Below, one piece after another: positions 9,551 through 17,596 of a stretch of DNA of 52,579 nt (position 1 is the stretch's first letter; each line of letters begins with the position of its first letter). A model generated the notes under the pieces. The model did not search any database. It saw nothing but the letters and a program-made list of their open reading frames with translations, and had not been told where the DNA came from. The translations under genes and the position numbers were made by a program. The DNA lies in the NCBI GenBank assembly GCA_035544015.1, contig DATKIP010000083.1:1-52579 (forward strand), given 5' to 3'. The stretch comes from Candidatus Saccharimonadia bacterium (lineage in GTDB: Bacteria; Patescibacteriota; Saccharimonadia; UBA4664).

Positions 9551-9948
9551 ACGCTAGCTTCCTTTCTGTCGCCCGCCGCGGTTACGTAGCGGGCCAGCTT
9601 GGTTTTGACCGAGGCATCCAAGGCCTGGCCGGGAGTTTCAATAATAATACCGCCGATCAACGCTGGATCGATTGCGGTTTCGAGTTCCAATTCGCGGACT
9701 CCGGTGGCCTGCTTCACGTAAGCCTCCACATGGCTGCGAGCCTCAGCGCTCAAGGGCCGGGCCGTCACCACGCGCGCCTGCACGTAGCCGCCGGCCGCCA
9801 GCACGCCCGCCACATCGCGCGCCAAGTAGCGGGCCCCGCGGCTCTGGCCATGGTCCACCAGCCAGGCGGCCGCAGCCTGCACGGTCTGGCGGCGGTCAGC
9901 GCCGAGGTGCTCAGCCACATATCCCGCGACGTCGAAGCGGCTGGCCAT
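9547..9948 (-). CDS. atpH: ATP synthase F1 delta subunit, short form
   Basis: Position in the operon identifies this as delta, the subunit that ties the peripheral stalk to the top of F1. At 133 residues it is shorter than the usual 170-180. The C-terminal part carries the recognisable segment [20 protein letters not shown], while the N-terminal helical bundle that contacts alpha appears reduced. It overlaps atpA by four bases and lies two bases from atpF. I see no frameshift that would restore a longer N-terminus. Such shortening fits reduced genomes, but this remains inference. Confidence 0.85.
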   Translation of the reverse strand: MASRFDVAGYVAEHLGADRRQTVQAAAAWLVDHGQSRGARYLARDVAGVLAAGGYVQARVVTARPLSAEARSHVEAYVKQATGVRELELETAIDPALIGGIIIETPGQALDASVKTKLARYVTAAGDRKEASV

Positions 9949-9950
9949 GG

Positions 9951-10472
9951 CTATTTGCCCTCCAGCGAGCGGGCGATCAAGGTGCGGTCGTGCTCGCTAT
10001 CGAGCTTCTCGCCGAGCACCGCAGCCGTGGCGCCGGCCACCAGCTTGGCCGTTTCGGCCTTGAGCTCACGGCGAGCGGCGAGCACATCGCGCTCCACCTG
10101 CTCCTTGGCCTCGGCCAGCAGCCGTTCGCCCTGCTCGGTTGCACGGGTGCGGGCCGTTTCGATTTGGGCCGTCGCATCGGCCTTGGCGCTGTCCAAAATC
10201 TCGGCCGCCGAGGCTCGCGCTTCCGCCACTACGCCCTGAGCCTGCTTTGAGGCTTGCTCAAGCGCTTCTTTGGCCTCACGCTCCAGCCGCACCGCCGCCT
10301 CCAGCTCGTCTTTTTTGGCGTCGAGCGCCTTGATGAGCGAGGGGTACACAAACTTACCCAGGACCCAAACGATCACCAGGAAAGCCAGCGTATTGAGTAC
10401 CAACGACTGCACATTCAGCCCCAGGGCCGTGAACAGGCTGCCGATACCTCCGCTTTCAGCTAGAAATATCAT
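9951..10472 (-). CDS. atpF: ATP synthase F0 b subunit
   Basis: This 173-residue peripheral stalk subunit has one N-terminal membrane helix (LVLNTLAFLVIVWVLGKFV, about residues 25-43). A long charged, alanine-rich coiled coil follows (LEAAVRLEREAKEALEQA and on) and would dimerise and bind delta. Length and layout are normal. It lies between atpE and atpH, with an 11-bp gap to atpE. Confidence 0.93.
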   Translation of the reverse strand: MIFLAESGGIGSLFTALGLNVQSLVLNTLAFLVIVWVLGKFVYPSLIKALDAKKDELEAAVRLEREAKEALEQASKQAQGVVAEARASAAEILDSAKADATAQIETARTRATEQGERLLAEAKEQVERDVLAARRELKAETAKLVAGATAAVLGEKLDSEHDRTLIARSLEGK

Positions 10473-10483
10473 GCGTTGTTACC

Positions 10484-10699
10484 TTATTTCAGGAACTTAA
10501 TGATCAGCGCGACCACGAGGCCGATGATGGCCAGCGCGTCCACAAAACCCATGGCCAGGATCATCATGGTGCGGATCTTGCCGAGGGCGTCGGGGTTACG
10601 GCCGACTGCGCCGACCGCAGCCGCGCCGACGAGGCCGAGGCCCACAGCAGCCAAGCCGCCGGCGATTGAATATGTCAGACCAAATGCGAGGGAATCCAT
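10484..10699 (-). CDS. atpE: ATP synthase F0 c subunit
   Basis: This 71-residue helical hairpin forms the rotor ring. The first helix has the Gly/Ala-rich packing motif (GLVGAAAVGAVGRNP). The polar loop is RNPDALGK. The second helix carries the ion-binding carboxylate as Asp54 (GFVDALAII). I do not see the Gln and Glu-Ser/Thr pattern of sodium-binding c subunits, so proton coupling is more likely. A 132-bp gap with small hairpins separates it from atpB. Confidence 0.95.
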   Translation of the reverse strand: MDSLAFGLTYSIAGGLAAVGLGLVGAAAVGAVGRNPDALGKIRTMMILAMGFVDALAIIGLVVALIIKFLK

Positions 10700-10831
10700 G
10701 TAAAGATTGCTCCTTAAATTTAATGTAGTGTTTCTACCAAACCTGAGTTACATACTCATGATGATGCAATCCGTTCGCCTCCGGCCCAGGGCCAGAGCAG
10801 CACGAAGTGCGCTCTCATGAGCGTGTAACAC

Positions 10832-11638
10832 TTAGGCCGGCGCCGCCTCTTTGATGGTTGAAGCATCATCGGAGGTGGCAGGTTCATGGTGGCGGGCTAT
10901 GCCCAGCGAGACAAAAACAACGGTGAGCATGAAGAACACGTAGGCTTGAATAGCGCCCACGAACAGCTCCAGGAACAAAAACGGCGGCAAAGCCACCGGC
11001 GCCGCATAAGCACTAATGAAGCCCATTACCGCCAGCAGTACCTCACCGCCAAAGATATTACCAAACAGCCGCATAGCCAGCGAAATCAGGCGCGAAAACT
11101 CTGCGATAATTTCCAGAAAGCCCTCAAACACGCCCATCGGATTAGTGAAGGGATTGGCGAAATACCGCCCCAGGTTGCCAAAAAATCCGTGCGCCCGGAT
11201 CGCCCAAATCTGCGCCGTCACCATCGTAATCACCGCTAGTGCGGCTGTGAAGTTCAGGTCGGTCGCCAGTCCGCGGAAAAACGGCTCGCCGTGATACGTC
11301 AGCGGCCCCACGAACGGCAGCAGGCCAAACCAGTTGTTGATCCAGATCACCACAAACATCGTGATGGCCAGCGGCGCCAGCCTGACGGCCATTTTGCGGT
11401 CGCCGAGTACTTCCTCGACCGTCCCGAGCAAAATCTCAAACAGCCACAGCACCGCCACCGACAGGCGAGTGTGTTTACGCTGCTCCACCTTTTTGCGCGT
11501 GTAGAAAAACAGCGCCAGCACCACTGCCGTGCCCAATACACCCAGCGCCATCGAGTTCAGAATATGAATCGGCCCAATATCAAACAAATGCTCCGCGGGC
11601 AGACTCACATGCGGACCTTCGGCTAGCCACAGATTCAT
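10832..11638 (-). CDS. atpB: ATP synthase F0 a subunit
   Basis: This 268-residue membrane stator forms the ion half-channels against the c ring. The essential arginine is visible as Arg190 in ISLAMRLFGNIFGGE, and several membrane helices surround it. I start at ATG 11638, which overlaps the stop of the upstream atpI/Z-like gene in an ATGA arrangement. A longer in-frame start at 11716 would lie inside that upstream gene and adds a Gly-rich extension unlike the family. Confidence 0.95.
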   Translation of the reverse strand: MNLWLAEGPHVSLPAEHLFDIGPIHILNSMALGVLGTAVVLALFFYTRKKVEQRKHTRLSVAVLWLFEILLGTVEEVLGDRKMAVRLAPLAITMFVVIWINNWFGLLPFVGPLTYHGEPFFRGLATDLNFTAALAVITMVTAQIWAIRAHGFFGNLGRYFANPFTNPMGVFEGFLEIIAEFSRLISLAMRLFGNIFGGEVLLAVMGFISAYAAPVALPPFLFLELFVGAIQAYVFFMLTVVFVSLGIARHHEPATSDDASTIKEAAPA

Positions 11639-11883
11639 GCCGTTTTCCTCAGTTGGCTGCGCACCAGCAACACCGACAGGCTCAGACCCACCGCCGCCGC
11701 CACGATCGTAACCCACGGCTTGGTGCCCTGGTGCAGGTCAAACCAAATCCCGCCCGCTACCAGCAGCGCCGGCGGCGTAAACATCCGCCAGGTCGTATCG
11801 GCCATCGCTAGCAGCAACGCCAAGGTCGAGGCCTCGTTTGCGGGCACACCACGCTCTTGCTTGTTCTCAGCTTTGCTCGTCAT
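11635..11883 (-). CDS. AtpZ/AtpI-like assembly protein
   Basis: This is an 82-residue protein with two membrane helices at the head of the ATP synthase operon, the usual place for AtpI or AtpZ. These help assemble the c ring or move magnesium or calcium. The second half (GIWFDLHQGTKPWVTIVAAA) matches the family pattern of a short WFD turn, a small loop ending in PW, and a second helix. It overlaps atpB by four bases. The operon promoter must lie in the 120-bp gap up to the desaturase gene. Confidence 0.8.
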   Translation of the reverse strand: MTSKAENKQERGVPANEASTLALLLAMADTTWRMFTPPALLVAGGIWFDLHQGTKPWVTIVAAAVGLSLSVLLVRSQLRKTA

Positions 11884-11941
11884 TTCCCAGGCATGGTAAC
11901 AGATTTGGCCTCGTTAGGCAATAATTCGACGCCCAAACTGC

Positions 11942-11975
11942 TATTATGAAGAGGCTTCGGCAAATCGTTGCCGAA
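11942..11975 (+). promoter_or_regulatory. -10 element and 5' stem-loop of the desaturase gene
   Basis: TATTAT (11942-11947) is followed by an 8-bp perfect inverted repeat, TTCGGCAA-ATCG-TTGCCGAA (11956-11975). The repeat falls at the start of the expected transcript. It could be a 5' RNA hairpin or an operator. The same layout recurs at other accessory genes in this window. Confidence 0.5.
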
Positions 11976-12004
11976 ACGTACGTCCCCGGCCCGAAGGGAC
12001 CTCC

Positions 12005-12946
12005 ATGACAACCCAATCCACCTCTGATCCCCCGGGCGTCAAGCCCGAAATTGATGGCAAGCGGCCGAACTACGAGCAGGCCATCCTATGGGTCCTCGTG
12101 CTTGGTCCATTCATCGCCCTCATGGCCGCCATCCCGGTGGCCTGGGGCTGGGGGCTCGGCGCCCGCGACATCGCGCTCGCGCTCACGTTCTACGTGATCT
12201 CAGGGCTCGGCGTCACCGTCGGCTTCCACCGCTACCTCACCCACGGCGCCTTCAAGGCCCAGCGGTGGCTGCGCGTGGCGCTGGCGATCGCCGGCAGCCT
12301 GGCCGTGCAAGGTTCGCCCATCCGCTGGGTGGCCGACCACCGTCGTCACCACGCCCACGCCGACCGCGACGGCGACCCGCACTCGCCCTGGCGCTTCGGT
12401 ACCAGTGCCCGGGCCGTCGCCAAGGGCATGGCCTACGCGCACATCGGCTGGCTGTTCAACCGCGAGCGCACCAACGAAGAGCGCTTCACCCCCGACCTAC
12501 TGGCCGACAAGGACATCGCCCGCGTCGACCACCAGTTCCCGCTGTGGCTGGCGGTGACGCTGTTTGGCCCGGCGCTCATCGGCGGGCTGTGGTCGCAAAG
12601 CTGGCAGGGCGCGCTCACCGCCTTCTTCTGGGCCAGTCTGGTACGGATCAGCTTCCTGCACCACATCACCTGGTCGGTCAACTCGGTCTGCCATGTCATC
12701 GGCGAGCGTCCGTTCCCGGTTCGCGACAAGTCCACCAACTTCTGGCCGCTGGCGATCGTGAGCTTCGGCGAAAGCTGGCACAACTCGCACCACGCCGATC
12801 AAACCTGCGCCCGACACGGCGTGGGGCGCGGCCAGCTCGACATCTCGGCACGGCTGATCGCCTGGTTCGAGCAGCTGGGCTGGGCGTACGACGTGCGCTG
12901 GCCCAGGGCTGGTCACACCGGCGCCGGCGCCAAGCCGGCCGCCTAG
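12005..12946 (+). CDS. Acyl-lipid/acyl-CoA delta-9-type fatty acid desaturase
   Basis: This 313-residue membrane di-iron enzyme introduces a double bond into fatty acyl chains, using oxygen and an electron donor. All three histidine boxes are present: HRYLTH (75-80), DHRRHH (111-116) and HNSHH near residue 262. The four-helix membrane layout is normal. AGGGA lies five bases before the ATG. Codon use is extremely G+C-rich at third positions, and the sequence looks actinobacterial, so transfer is likely. An episymbiont that takes lipids from a host could use it to adjust membrane fluidity. It stands alone between a 5' stem-loop and a 15-bp hairpin. Confidence 0.92.
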   Translation: MTTQSTSDPPGVKPEIDGKRPNYEQAILWVLVLGPFIALMAAIPVAWGWGLGARDIALALTFYVISGLGVTVGFHRYLTHGAFKAQRWLRVALAIAGSLAVQGSPIRWVADHRRHHAHADRDGDPHSPWRFGTSARAVAKGMAYAHIGWLFNRERTNEERFTPDLLADKDIARVDHQFPLWLAVTLFGPALIGGLWSQSWQGALTAFFWASLVRISFLHHITWSVNSVCHVIGERPFPVRDKSTNFWPLAIVSFGESWHNSHHADQTCARHGVGRGQLDISARLIAWFEQLGWAYDVRWPRAGHTGAGAKPAA

Positions 12947-12992
12947 ACTCCCCGCCCGGTCCTTCAGAGGGGTAGGACTGTTCGGGGACGGG

Positions 12993-13028
12993 GCGAGCGA
13001 GGAGAACAAAGTCGTTCTCCTCGCTCGC
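12993..13028 (+). terminator. G+C-rich hairpin after the desaturase gene
   Basis: GCGAGCGAGGAGAAC and GTTCTCCTCGCTCGC form a perfect 15-bp stem with a 6-nt loop. No T-run follows. A weaker hairpin with CCCCG and CGGGG arms precedes it. Confidence 0.65.
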
Positions 13029-13071
13029 TCGCAAGCCGCAATTATTTCACGAGTGCTAAACTACTAATGCT

Positions 13072-13656
13072 ATGACCGGACGCACCCACGACACCGCCGC
13101 CTTCACCGCCTTGGCCATTGCCGTGGCCGTTACGCCGCTGCCGCAAAACATCACCCTCGCCACCGTGCTCGTCGCCATCTTGGCCAACCAAATCGGCGGC
13201 ATCGCGCCCGACATCGACCAACCCACCGCCCCCTTCTGGCGCAACCTGCCCATCGGCAAGCTCTTTGGCCGCTTCACCGACCGCCTGCTCGGCGGCCATC
13301 GGTTTCTCACGCACTCGCTGCTCGGAGCCGCCCTGCTGGCCTGGCTGGCGCACTGGCTGCTTGTCTTCATCCATCCCCTCATGCCCCACGTCGATATCGA
13401 CCTCGTCTGGAAAGCCTTTCTCATCGGGGTAGTCTCGCACCTCGTCATGGACACGTTCACCAAAGAAGGCGTGCCGTGGCTTCTGCCCATACCATTAAAA
13501 TTCGGCTTCCCACCGCTCAAATCTCTGCGCATCGCCACCGGCAAATTCGTCGAAAACTTCATTATTTTCCCGGGGCTCATCCTCGTAAACATCTTCGTCT
13601 GCGCCCAGCACTACCAGGCCATTGTGACATTCATACATACGCGCATCCGATCTTAG
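13072..13656 (+). CDS. YdjM-like membrane-bound metal-dependent hydrolase
   Basis: This 194-residue protein belongs to the YdjM/DUF457 family of inner-membrane predicted metal-dependent hydrolases. Visible family motifs are TGRTHD at the N-terminus, APDIDQP (acidic metal ligands), GGHRFLTHS (His ligands) and HLVMDTFTKEGVPWL. Several membrane helices surround them. The substrate is unknown in the family. A -10-like sequence lies close to the ATG. The 3' end overlaps the convergent MFS gene by four bases. Confidence 0.85.
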   Translation: MTGRTHDTAAFTALAIAVAVTPLPQNITLATVLVAILANQIGGIAPDIDQPTAPFWRNLPIGKLFGRFTDRLLGGHRFLTHSLLGAALLAWLAHWLLVFIHPLMPHVDIDLVWKAFLIGVVSHLVMDTFTKEGVPWLLPIPLKFGFPPLKSLRIATGKFVENFIIFPGLILVNIFVCAQHYQAIVTFIHTRIRS

Positions 13657-14816
13657 CGCACCGCAAACACCCGCCGGCCCACCACCAAATACGCCACTGC
13701 CACCAGCACCGTCACCGCCCCAAACACCCCAAACGCCGCAAACGTTCCGCGCGTCTCGGCCACCGCGCCAAACGCCAGATAAATCCCAATGCTCAATAAC
13801 TCCGCCCCAAACCCCGCCACCGACGTGATAGTAGCGCGCATCCGGCCCTTGATGGAATGTTGGAGCTGACCATCGAAGATCACCTCTAAAAGCTTCATCA
13901 GGCCAAAAAACGCCACCACCAGCACGATGCCACCCGCGCCGTGTCCACCCTCACTCGCCAGTAAACACACCCCGGCGACGGCCAATAGCAGCATAAACAG
14001 CCGCGTCCCCAAATGCTCCACGCGGTGTGCCAGCGCGCTGGCCGTAGCCGTCACGAGCACGAGCGCGGCCTCCAACAGCGGTACCGTCTGCAGCGACGCG
14101 CCAGCCGCCTGGAAGAAAATCGGCGTGTATTCTTCGAGCGATCCAAAAATCGCCACAATAAACCCGCTCAGCATAATAATCCGCAGCACCGCCGGGTTCT
14201 TCACCGCTTCCCGGACGCCCTCGGCCAGCTCCGCGAAGTACCCCGTATCCGCCGTTTCTTCCTGCCGTGGCGCCTCCGGGATGTTGTACGCCACCACGGC
14301 CGTTACGAGCACCGTGGCAATACTCAGCACCAGCACGCCGTTGTATCCCAGCCCAATCGCCGCTGCCGCCAGCGTTACCGCTATCAACTGGCCCACCAAG
14401 AACACGCTCGCCAGCCGGCCGTTCACTCGCACATATTGCTTCTCTTGCCCCACGAGCTTCAGTTCGTCAAACACCAACGCCTCGTACGTGCCCGAATGCA
14501 GCGCCCCGCCGATCCCCCACAGCACGAACCCGGCCGCGTAGCCCCAAAAATTAGGCACCAGCAGCCACATCCCGTACCCCGCGGCCCGTATCACTTGCCC
14601 CACAGCCAGCAAATTTTTGCGCGAGAACCGGTCCGCCAGCACGCCCGTCGGCACTTCCACTACGATCGACACCGCCGACCAAATCACAAACAGCCACGAT
14701 ATCTGCGCCACGCTCAACCCGTGCGCCACAAACATTAGCTGGTACAGCGGATAAATCAGAATAAAGTCATCGAGGAAGCTATAAACATACAGCCAGCGAA
14801 GCGCGCGCGATTTCAT
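13653..14816 (-). CDS. MFS transporter
   Basis: This 387-residue protein has about twelve hydrophobic helices and the major-facilitator loop motif GVLADRFSRKN after the second helix. It moves a small molecule across the membrane, but the substrate is not evident. TATGAT is six bases before ATG 14816, so that start with a leaderless transcript is preferred over 14852. It converges with the YdjM-like gene. Confidence 0.85.
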   Translation of the reverse strand: MKSRALRWLYVYSFLDDFILIYPLYQLMFVAHGLSVAQISWLFVIWSAVSIVVEVPTGVLADRFSRKNLLAVGQVIRAAGYGMWLLVPNFWGYAAGFVLWGIGGALHSGTYEALVFDELKLVGQEKQYVRVNGRLASVFLVGQLIAVTLAAAAIGLGYNGVLVLSIATVLVTAVVAYNIPEAPRQEETADTGYFAELAEGVREAVKNPAVLRIIMLSGFIVAIFGSLEEYTPIFFQAAGASLQTVPLLEAALVLVTATASALAHRVEHLGTRLFMLLLAVAGVCLLASEGGHGAGGIVLVVAFFGLMKLLEVIFDGQLQHSIKGRMRATITSVAGFGAELLSIGIYLAFGAVAETRGTFAAFGVFGAVTVLVAVAYLVVGRRVFAVR

Positions 14817-14875
14817 GACCCCATCATAACCGCCTGAAGGCTCAAGTCTCAAACAACTTGAGCGTTCGGGTGGTC

Positions 14876-14910
14876 CCCGGCCACCGTTCCCCGCAGGGGC
14901 GGTAGCCGGG
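14876..14910 (-). terminator. G+C-rich hairpin after the 14932 gene
   Basis: CCCGGCCACCG pairs imperfectly with CGGTAGCCGGG around a loop that holds its own CCCC/GGGG stem. A smaller CTCAAG/CTTGAG hairpin lies at 14841-14862. Both are just past the stop of the minus-strand gene. Confidence 0.5.
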
Positions 14911-14931
14911 AGATCCGCGGTGCCGTGAACC

Positions 14932-15288
14932 TTAGTCTTTGCCGGGGGTCATTTCGATCCCGCGGCAAGCAAGCAGCTGCTGGCAGGCGTCCTGGAAGTC
15001 ATGGGACGAGCAGCCTGGATTTGTGCGGTAGATGTCCCAGGCGTGCATCACCTCGTTGCCGAGGACCTCATCGAGCATTTGGATCACCAGCCCGGCAACA
15101 GTGCGTCGCCGCGCCTCGGGCGGGAGAATTCCCCATGCCTTCAGCCTGAGCATGTATACCTCTCGTACACGCCGGAGGTCATCCTTCGCGCCCTCCATAT
15201 TGGAACGCAGTATGAAGGACGGACCTTCGCTAGCGGATACGAGTTCGGTCTCGATGACACGTATACCCCCACGAGAACGTTCGGTCAC
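14932..15288 (-). CDS. Hypothetical protein, 118 residues
   Basis: I do not recognise this soluble, mainly helical protein. It carries a basic stretch (AKDDLRRVREVYMLRLKAWG) and three cysteines near the C-terminus (GCSSHDFQDACQQLLAC). GGAGAG is ten bases before GTG 15288, which I prefer to the TTG at 15306. A -10 (TATAAA) followed by the small palindrome GCGGTCCGC lies upstream. The gene is a single unit with its own hairpin downstream, like other accessory genes here. Confidence 0.55.
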   Translation of the reverse strand: MTERSRGGIRVIETELVSASEGPSFILRSNMEGAKDDLRRVREVYMLRLKAWGILPPEARRRTVAGLVIQMLDEVLGNEVMHAWDIYRTNPGCSSHDFQDACQQLLACRGIEMTPGKD

Positions 15289-15392
15289 GGAAAAATCACT
15301 CTCCAATGGAGTGCTCGAAGTTGTGCGGACCGCTATTTTATAACATAAAAATAATTTAATTGCAAGGTTCCGTAATAGTTCATAATCAAGAT

Positions 15393-15911
15393 ATGGCCGC
15401 CGAACTCATCCGCACCACCCACACCGACGCCGCCTGGCGCGCGCAGGTCATAGCCTTTGTGCGGGCCCAAAAGCCCATCCTCCTCGACTACCTCTTCGAC
15501 CCGCCCGACCAGATCGTGCCCCAGCGCCTCTATCGCTACGACGTGTTCGACGACTACCTCAGCCGCCACCGCGACGACTTCGAATTCGGCTTCGACCTCA
15601 TCACCAGCCTCCGCCGCATCACCGAGGCCCGCACCTTCGGCGTCTATGTGATCGAGCTCGACCGCAACCCCAACTACGTCTACGTCGGCCAAACCTGGTA
15701 CCTCCCCGAGGAGCGCCTCGCCCAGCACAACACCGGCTTCGCGGCCTTCCACGCTGCCCGTCCCTTCAAGCGTGGTGCCCGCGGCCGTCTGCGCCGCGAT
15801 CTCTTCGCCCACCTCCCGCGCGTGCGCTCCCAGCCCCAGGCCGAAGCCATGGAAGCGTCGCTAGCCATGCAGCTCAAAAAACTCGGCTTCCGCGTGGAGG
15901 GCGGGCACTGA
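15393..15911 (+). CDS. GIY-YIG nuclease-like protein
   Basis: This is a 172-residue protein. Its C-terminal half has the GIY-YIG core: GVYVIEL (first strand), YVYVGQT (second strand), PEERLAQHNTGF (helix with Arg and His) and a downstream Glu in AMEASLAMQL, ending RVEGGH. The family hydrolyses DNA phosphodiester bonds in repair, restriction or mobile elements. The N-terminal 80 residues are helical and unassigned. CATAAT lies six bases before ATG 15393, so the transcript is probably leaderless. Confidence 0.65.
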   Translation: MAAELIRTTHTDAAWRAQVIAFVRAQKPILLDYLFDPPDQIVPQRLYRYDVFDDYLSRHRDDFEFGFDLITSLRRITEARTFGVYVIELDRNPNYVYVGQTWYLPEERLAQHNTGFAAFHAARPFKRGARGRLRRDLFAHLPRVRSQPQAEAMEASLAMQLKKLGFRVEGGH

Positions 15912-15951
15912 TATGTTCGCATTTTGTTCGATTTTATGATAGGATTCAGAT

Positions 15952-16328
15952 ATGAGAAGCGAGTTATTCCAGTCATGGACCGCTCAAATGGAGCAACTAA
16001 ATGATGCTCCGGAAGCCATCTTGTTTAGTAGCCCGCGCGAAGTTTGGTATGCACGTTTGGGTATCAACGTGGGGCGCGAGCAAAATGGCGACACGACAAC
16101 ATTCCTAAGGCCGGTTCTGATCATGCAACAATTCGGACGTCATATGCTCTGGGCCGTGCCGCTTAGTACGAAAGCACCAAGTATTCGGCATTAGTGACTC
16201 AACAACGAGCTATCGATGCGCGGCGGCTTGTGCGGAAGCTCTACGTGCTGGCCGCATCAAATTATTTTCAAATCCAGGTGAGGCTAGCTCGGATGATGCT
16301 TCGGGAATTAAATCGGACCCCCGGCTAA
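15952..16328 (+). pseudogene. Frameshifted PemK/MazF-like toxin gene
   Basis: The first frame encodes EVWYARLGINVGREQNG and FLRPVLIMQQFG followed by VPLST, the typical core of a PemK/MazF-type mRNA interferase, but stops at 16194. The C-terminal helix continues one frame back as TQQRAIDARRLVRKLYVL and ends at TAA 16326-16328. This matches the family pattern SQIRxIDxKRLxRKI. A few residues between the parts also seem to be lost. The gene therefore appears broken by a frameshift, with no intact antitoxin nearby. Confidence 0.65.
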
Positions 16329-16439
16329 GGGAGTCCTCGGAGGCCGAAGCCTTATGTAAAATCACTATAGCACAAAATCACCATTGCGCCGCCCCGTCAT
16401 AGCGTGGGATCATGCCCTAGCAAACAAGGAGCCCAAGCC

Positions 16440-16853
16440 ATGAGCGTCAAATTAAACCCCTATCTTACCTTCAACGGCAACACCAAAGAAGTGATGGAAT
16501 TTTATCACACCGTTTTTGGCGGCAAGCTCGATCTGAGCACCTTTGGCGACTTCCCCAACCCGCCCGAAGGCTACGCCGACAAAATTATGCACGCTGCGCT
16601 TACCAGCGATGACCTCACCATTATGGCTTCCGAAGGGATGCCCGGCGGCACGGTGAACTTCGGCGATAACGTCAGCCTCAGTCTGTCCGGCGACGATCAC
16701 GAGAAGCTCACCGGCTACTTCAAGGCACTCAGCGAAGACGGCCATGTCACCATGCCGCTCGAAAAGCAGATGTGGGGCGATGTTTTTGGCATGCTCAAGG
16801 ATAAATATGGCATCAACTGGCTGGTGAACATCGACAGTAAGCCGGCCAAATAA
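16440..16853 (+). CDS. VOC family protein (PhnB-like)
   Basis: This 137-residue protein is of the vicinal-oxygen-chelate/glyoxalase fold, PhnB-like group. Visible are the N-terminal FNGNTKEVMEFYHTVFGG, the middle IMHAALTSDDLTIMASE and the C-terminal WGDVFGMLKDKYGINWLVN, all typical. AAGGAG lies eight bases before ATG 16440. Members bind small molecules or metals, and the reaction here is unknown. It is followed after four bases by the 6-phosphogluconolactonase gene and is probably co-transcribed. Confidence 0.85.
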   Translation: MSVKLNPYLTFNGNTKEVMEFYHTVFGGKLDLSTFGDFPNPPEGYADKIMHAALTSDDLTIMASEGMPGGTVNFGDNVSLSLSGDDHEKLTGYFKALSEDGHVTMPLEKQMWGDVFGMLKDKYGINWLVNIDSKPAK

Positions 16854-16857
16854 CCGC

Positions 16858-17523
16858 ATGCAGCTCGAATTCATTCCTGCCTCCTCGCCTCAGCCCGTCG
16901 CGGCGTATCTGGCCGCCAAAATCCTCGCCCAACTCGCCGACGGCCGCAGTGTGCTATGGCTGCTTTCGGGCGGGTCGGGCATCGCCACGGCCGTGGCCAC
17001 GGCATCGCTTCTGAGCGGCCATGATCTGAGCAGCCTCACCGTCAGCCTCATCGACGAACGCTACGGCCCGCCCGGCCATGCCGACTCCAATTGGCACCAG
17101 CTTGAAGTCGCCGGCCTCAAGCTTCCTGGCGCCACGCTGCACCCCGTGCTCACCGGCGCGTCCGAGTCCGACACGGCCGCCGCCTTTGCCAAGTTCCTTG
17201 CCGACCAATTCGACACCGCCGACCACGTGCTGGGCCTGCTCGGTATCGGACTCGACGGCCACACTTCGGGCATTCTGCCTCACAGCCCGGCCGTCACCGC
17301 ACCGGGCCTCGTCTGCGCGTACGACGGAGGCCAGTACCAGCGCCTCACCACCACGCCCCGAGCGCTCAAGCACCTCAATGAAGCCGTGGCGTACGCCGCC
17401 GGCGAGGCCAAGTGGCCGGTGCTCGACCGTCTCGAAACCGACCTGCCCATCGCCGAGCAGCCGGCGCAGGCTCTCAAGGCCGTTCCCCATCTCACCATTT
17501 TCACTGATCGACCGCTCCACTAA
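16858..17523 (+). CDS. pgl: 6-phosphogluconolactonase
   Basis: This 221-residue enzyme hydrolyses 6-phosphogluconolactone to 6-phosphogluconate in the oxidative pentose phosphate path. The family motifs are LLSGGSG near residue 38, SLIDERYGPPGHADSN, and LGLLGIGLDGHTSGILP. The SIDERY-type motif and length favour lactonase over glucosamine-6-phosphate isomerase, which shares the fold. It follows the VOC gene directly. Other enzymes of the path (RpiB, Rpe, transketolase) lie at 36-42 kb. Confidence 0.85.
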   Translation: MQLEFIPASSPQPVAAYLAAKILAQLADGRSVLWLLSGGSGIATAVATASLLSGHDLSSLTVSLIDERYGPPGHADSNWHQLEVAGLKLPGATLHPVLTGASESDTAAAFAKFLADQFDTADHVLGLLGIGLDGHTSGILPHSPAVTAPGLVCAYDGGQYQRLTTTPRALKHLNEAVAYAAGEAKWPVLDRLETDLPIAEQPAQALKAVPHLTIFTDRPLH

Positions 17524-17530
17524 CGCGAAA

Positions 17531-17589
17531 ACCCACCTCCTTGGCTCGCGGCCCGTCCGCATCACTGCAGACAGACGAGTGGGGTGGGT
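17531..17589 (-). terminator. Possible terminator of the 17597 gene
   Basis: On the minus strand ACCCACC pairs with GGTGGGT, followed by TTTTCG, with a large internally structured loop. It lies directly past the stop codon. Confidence 0.35.
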
Positions 17590-17596
17590 GAGGGGT

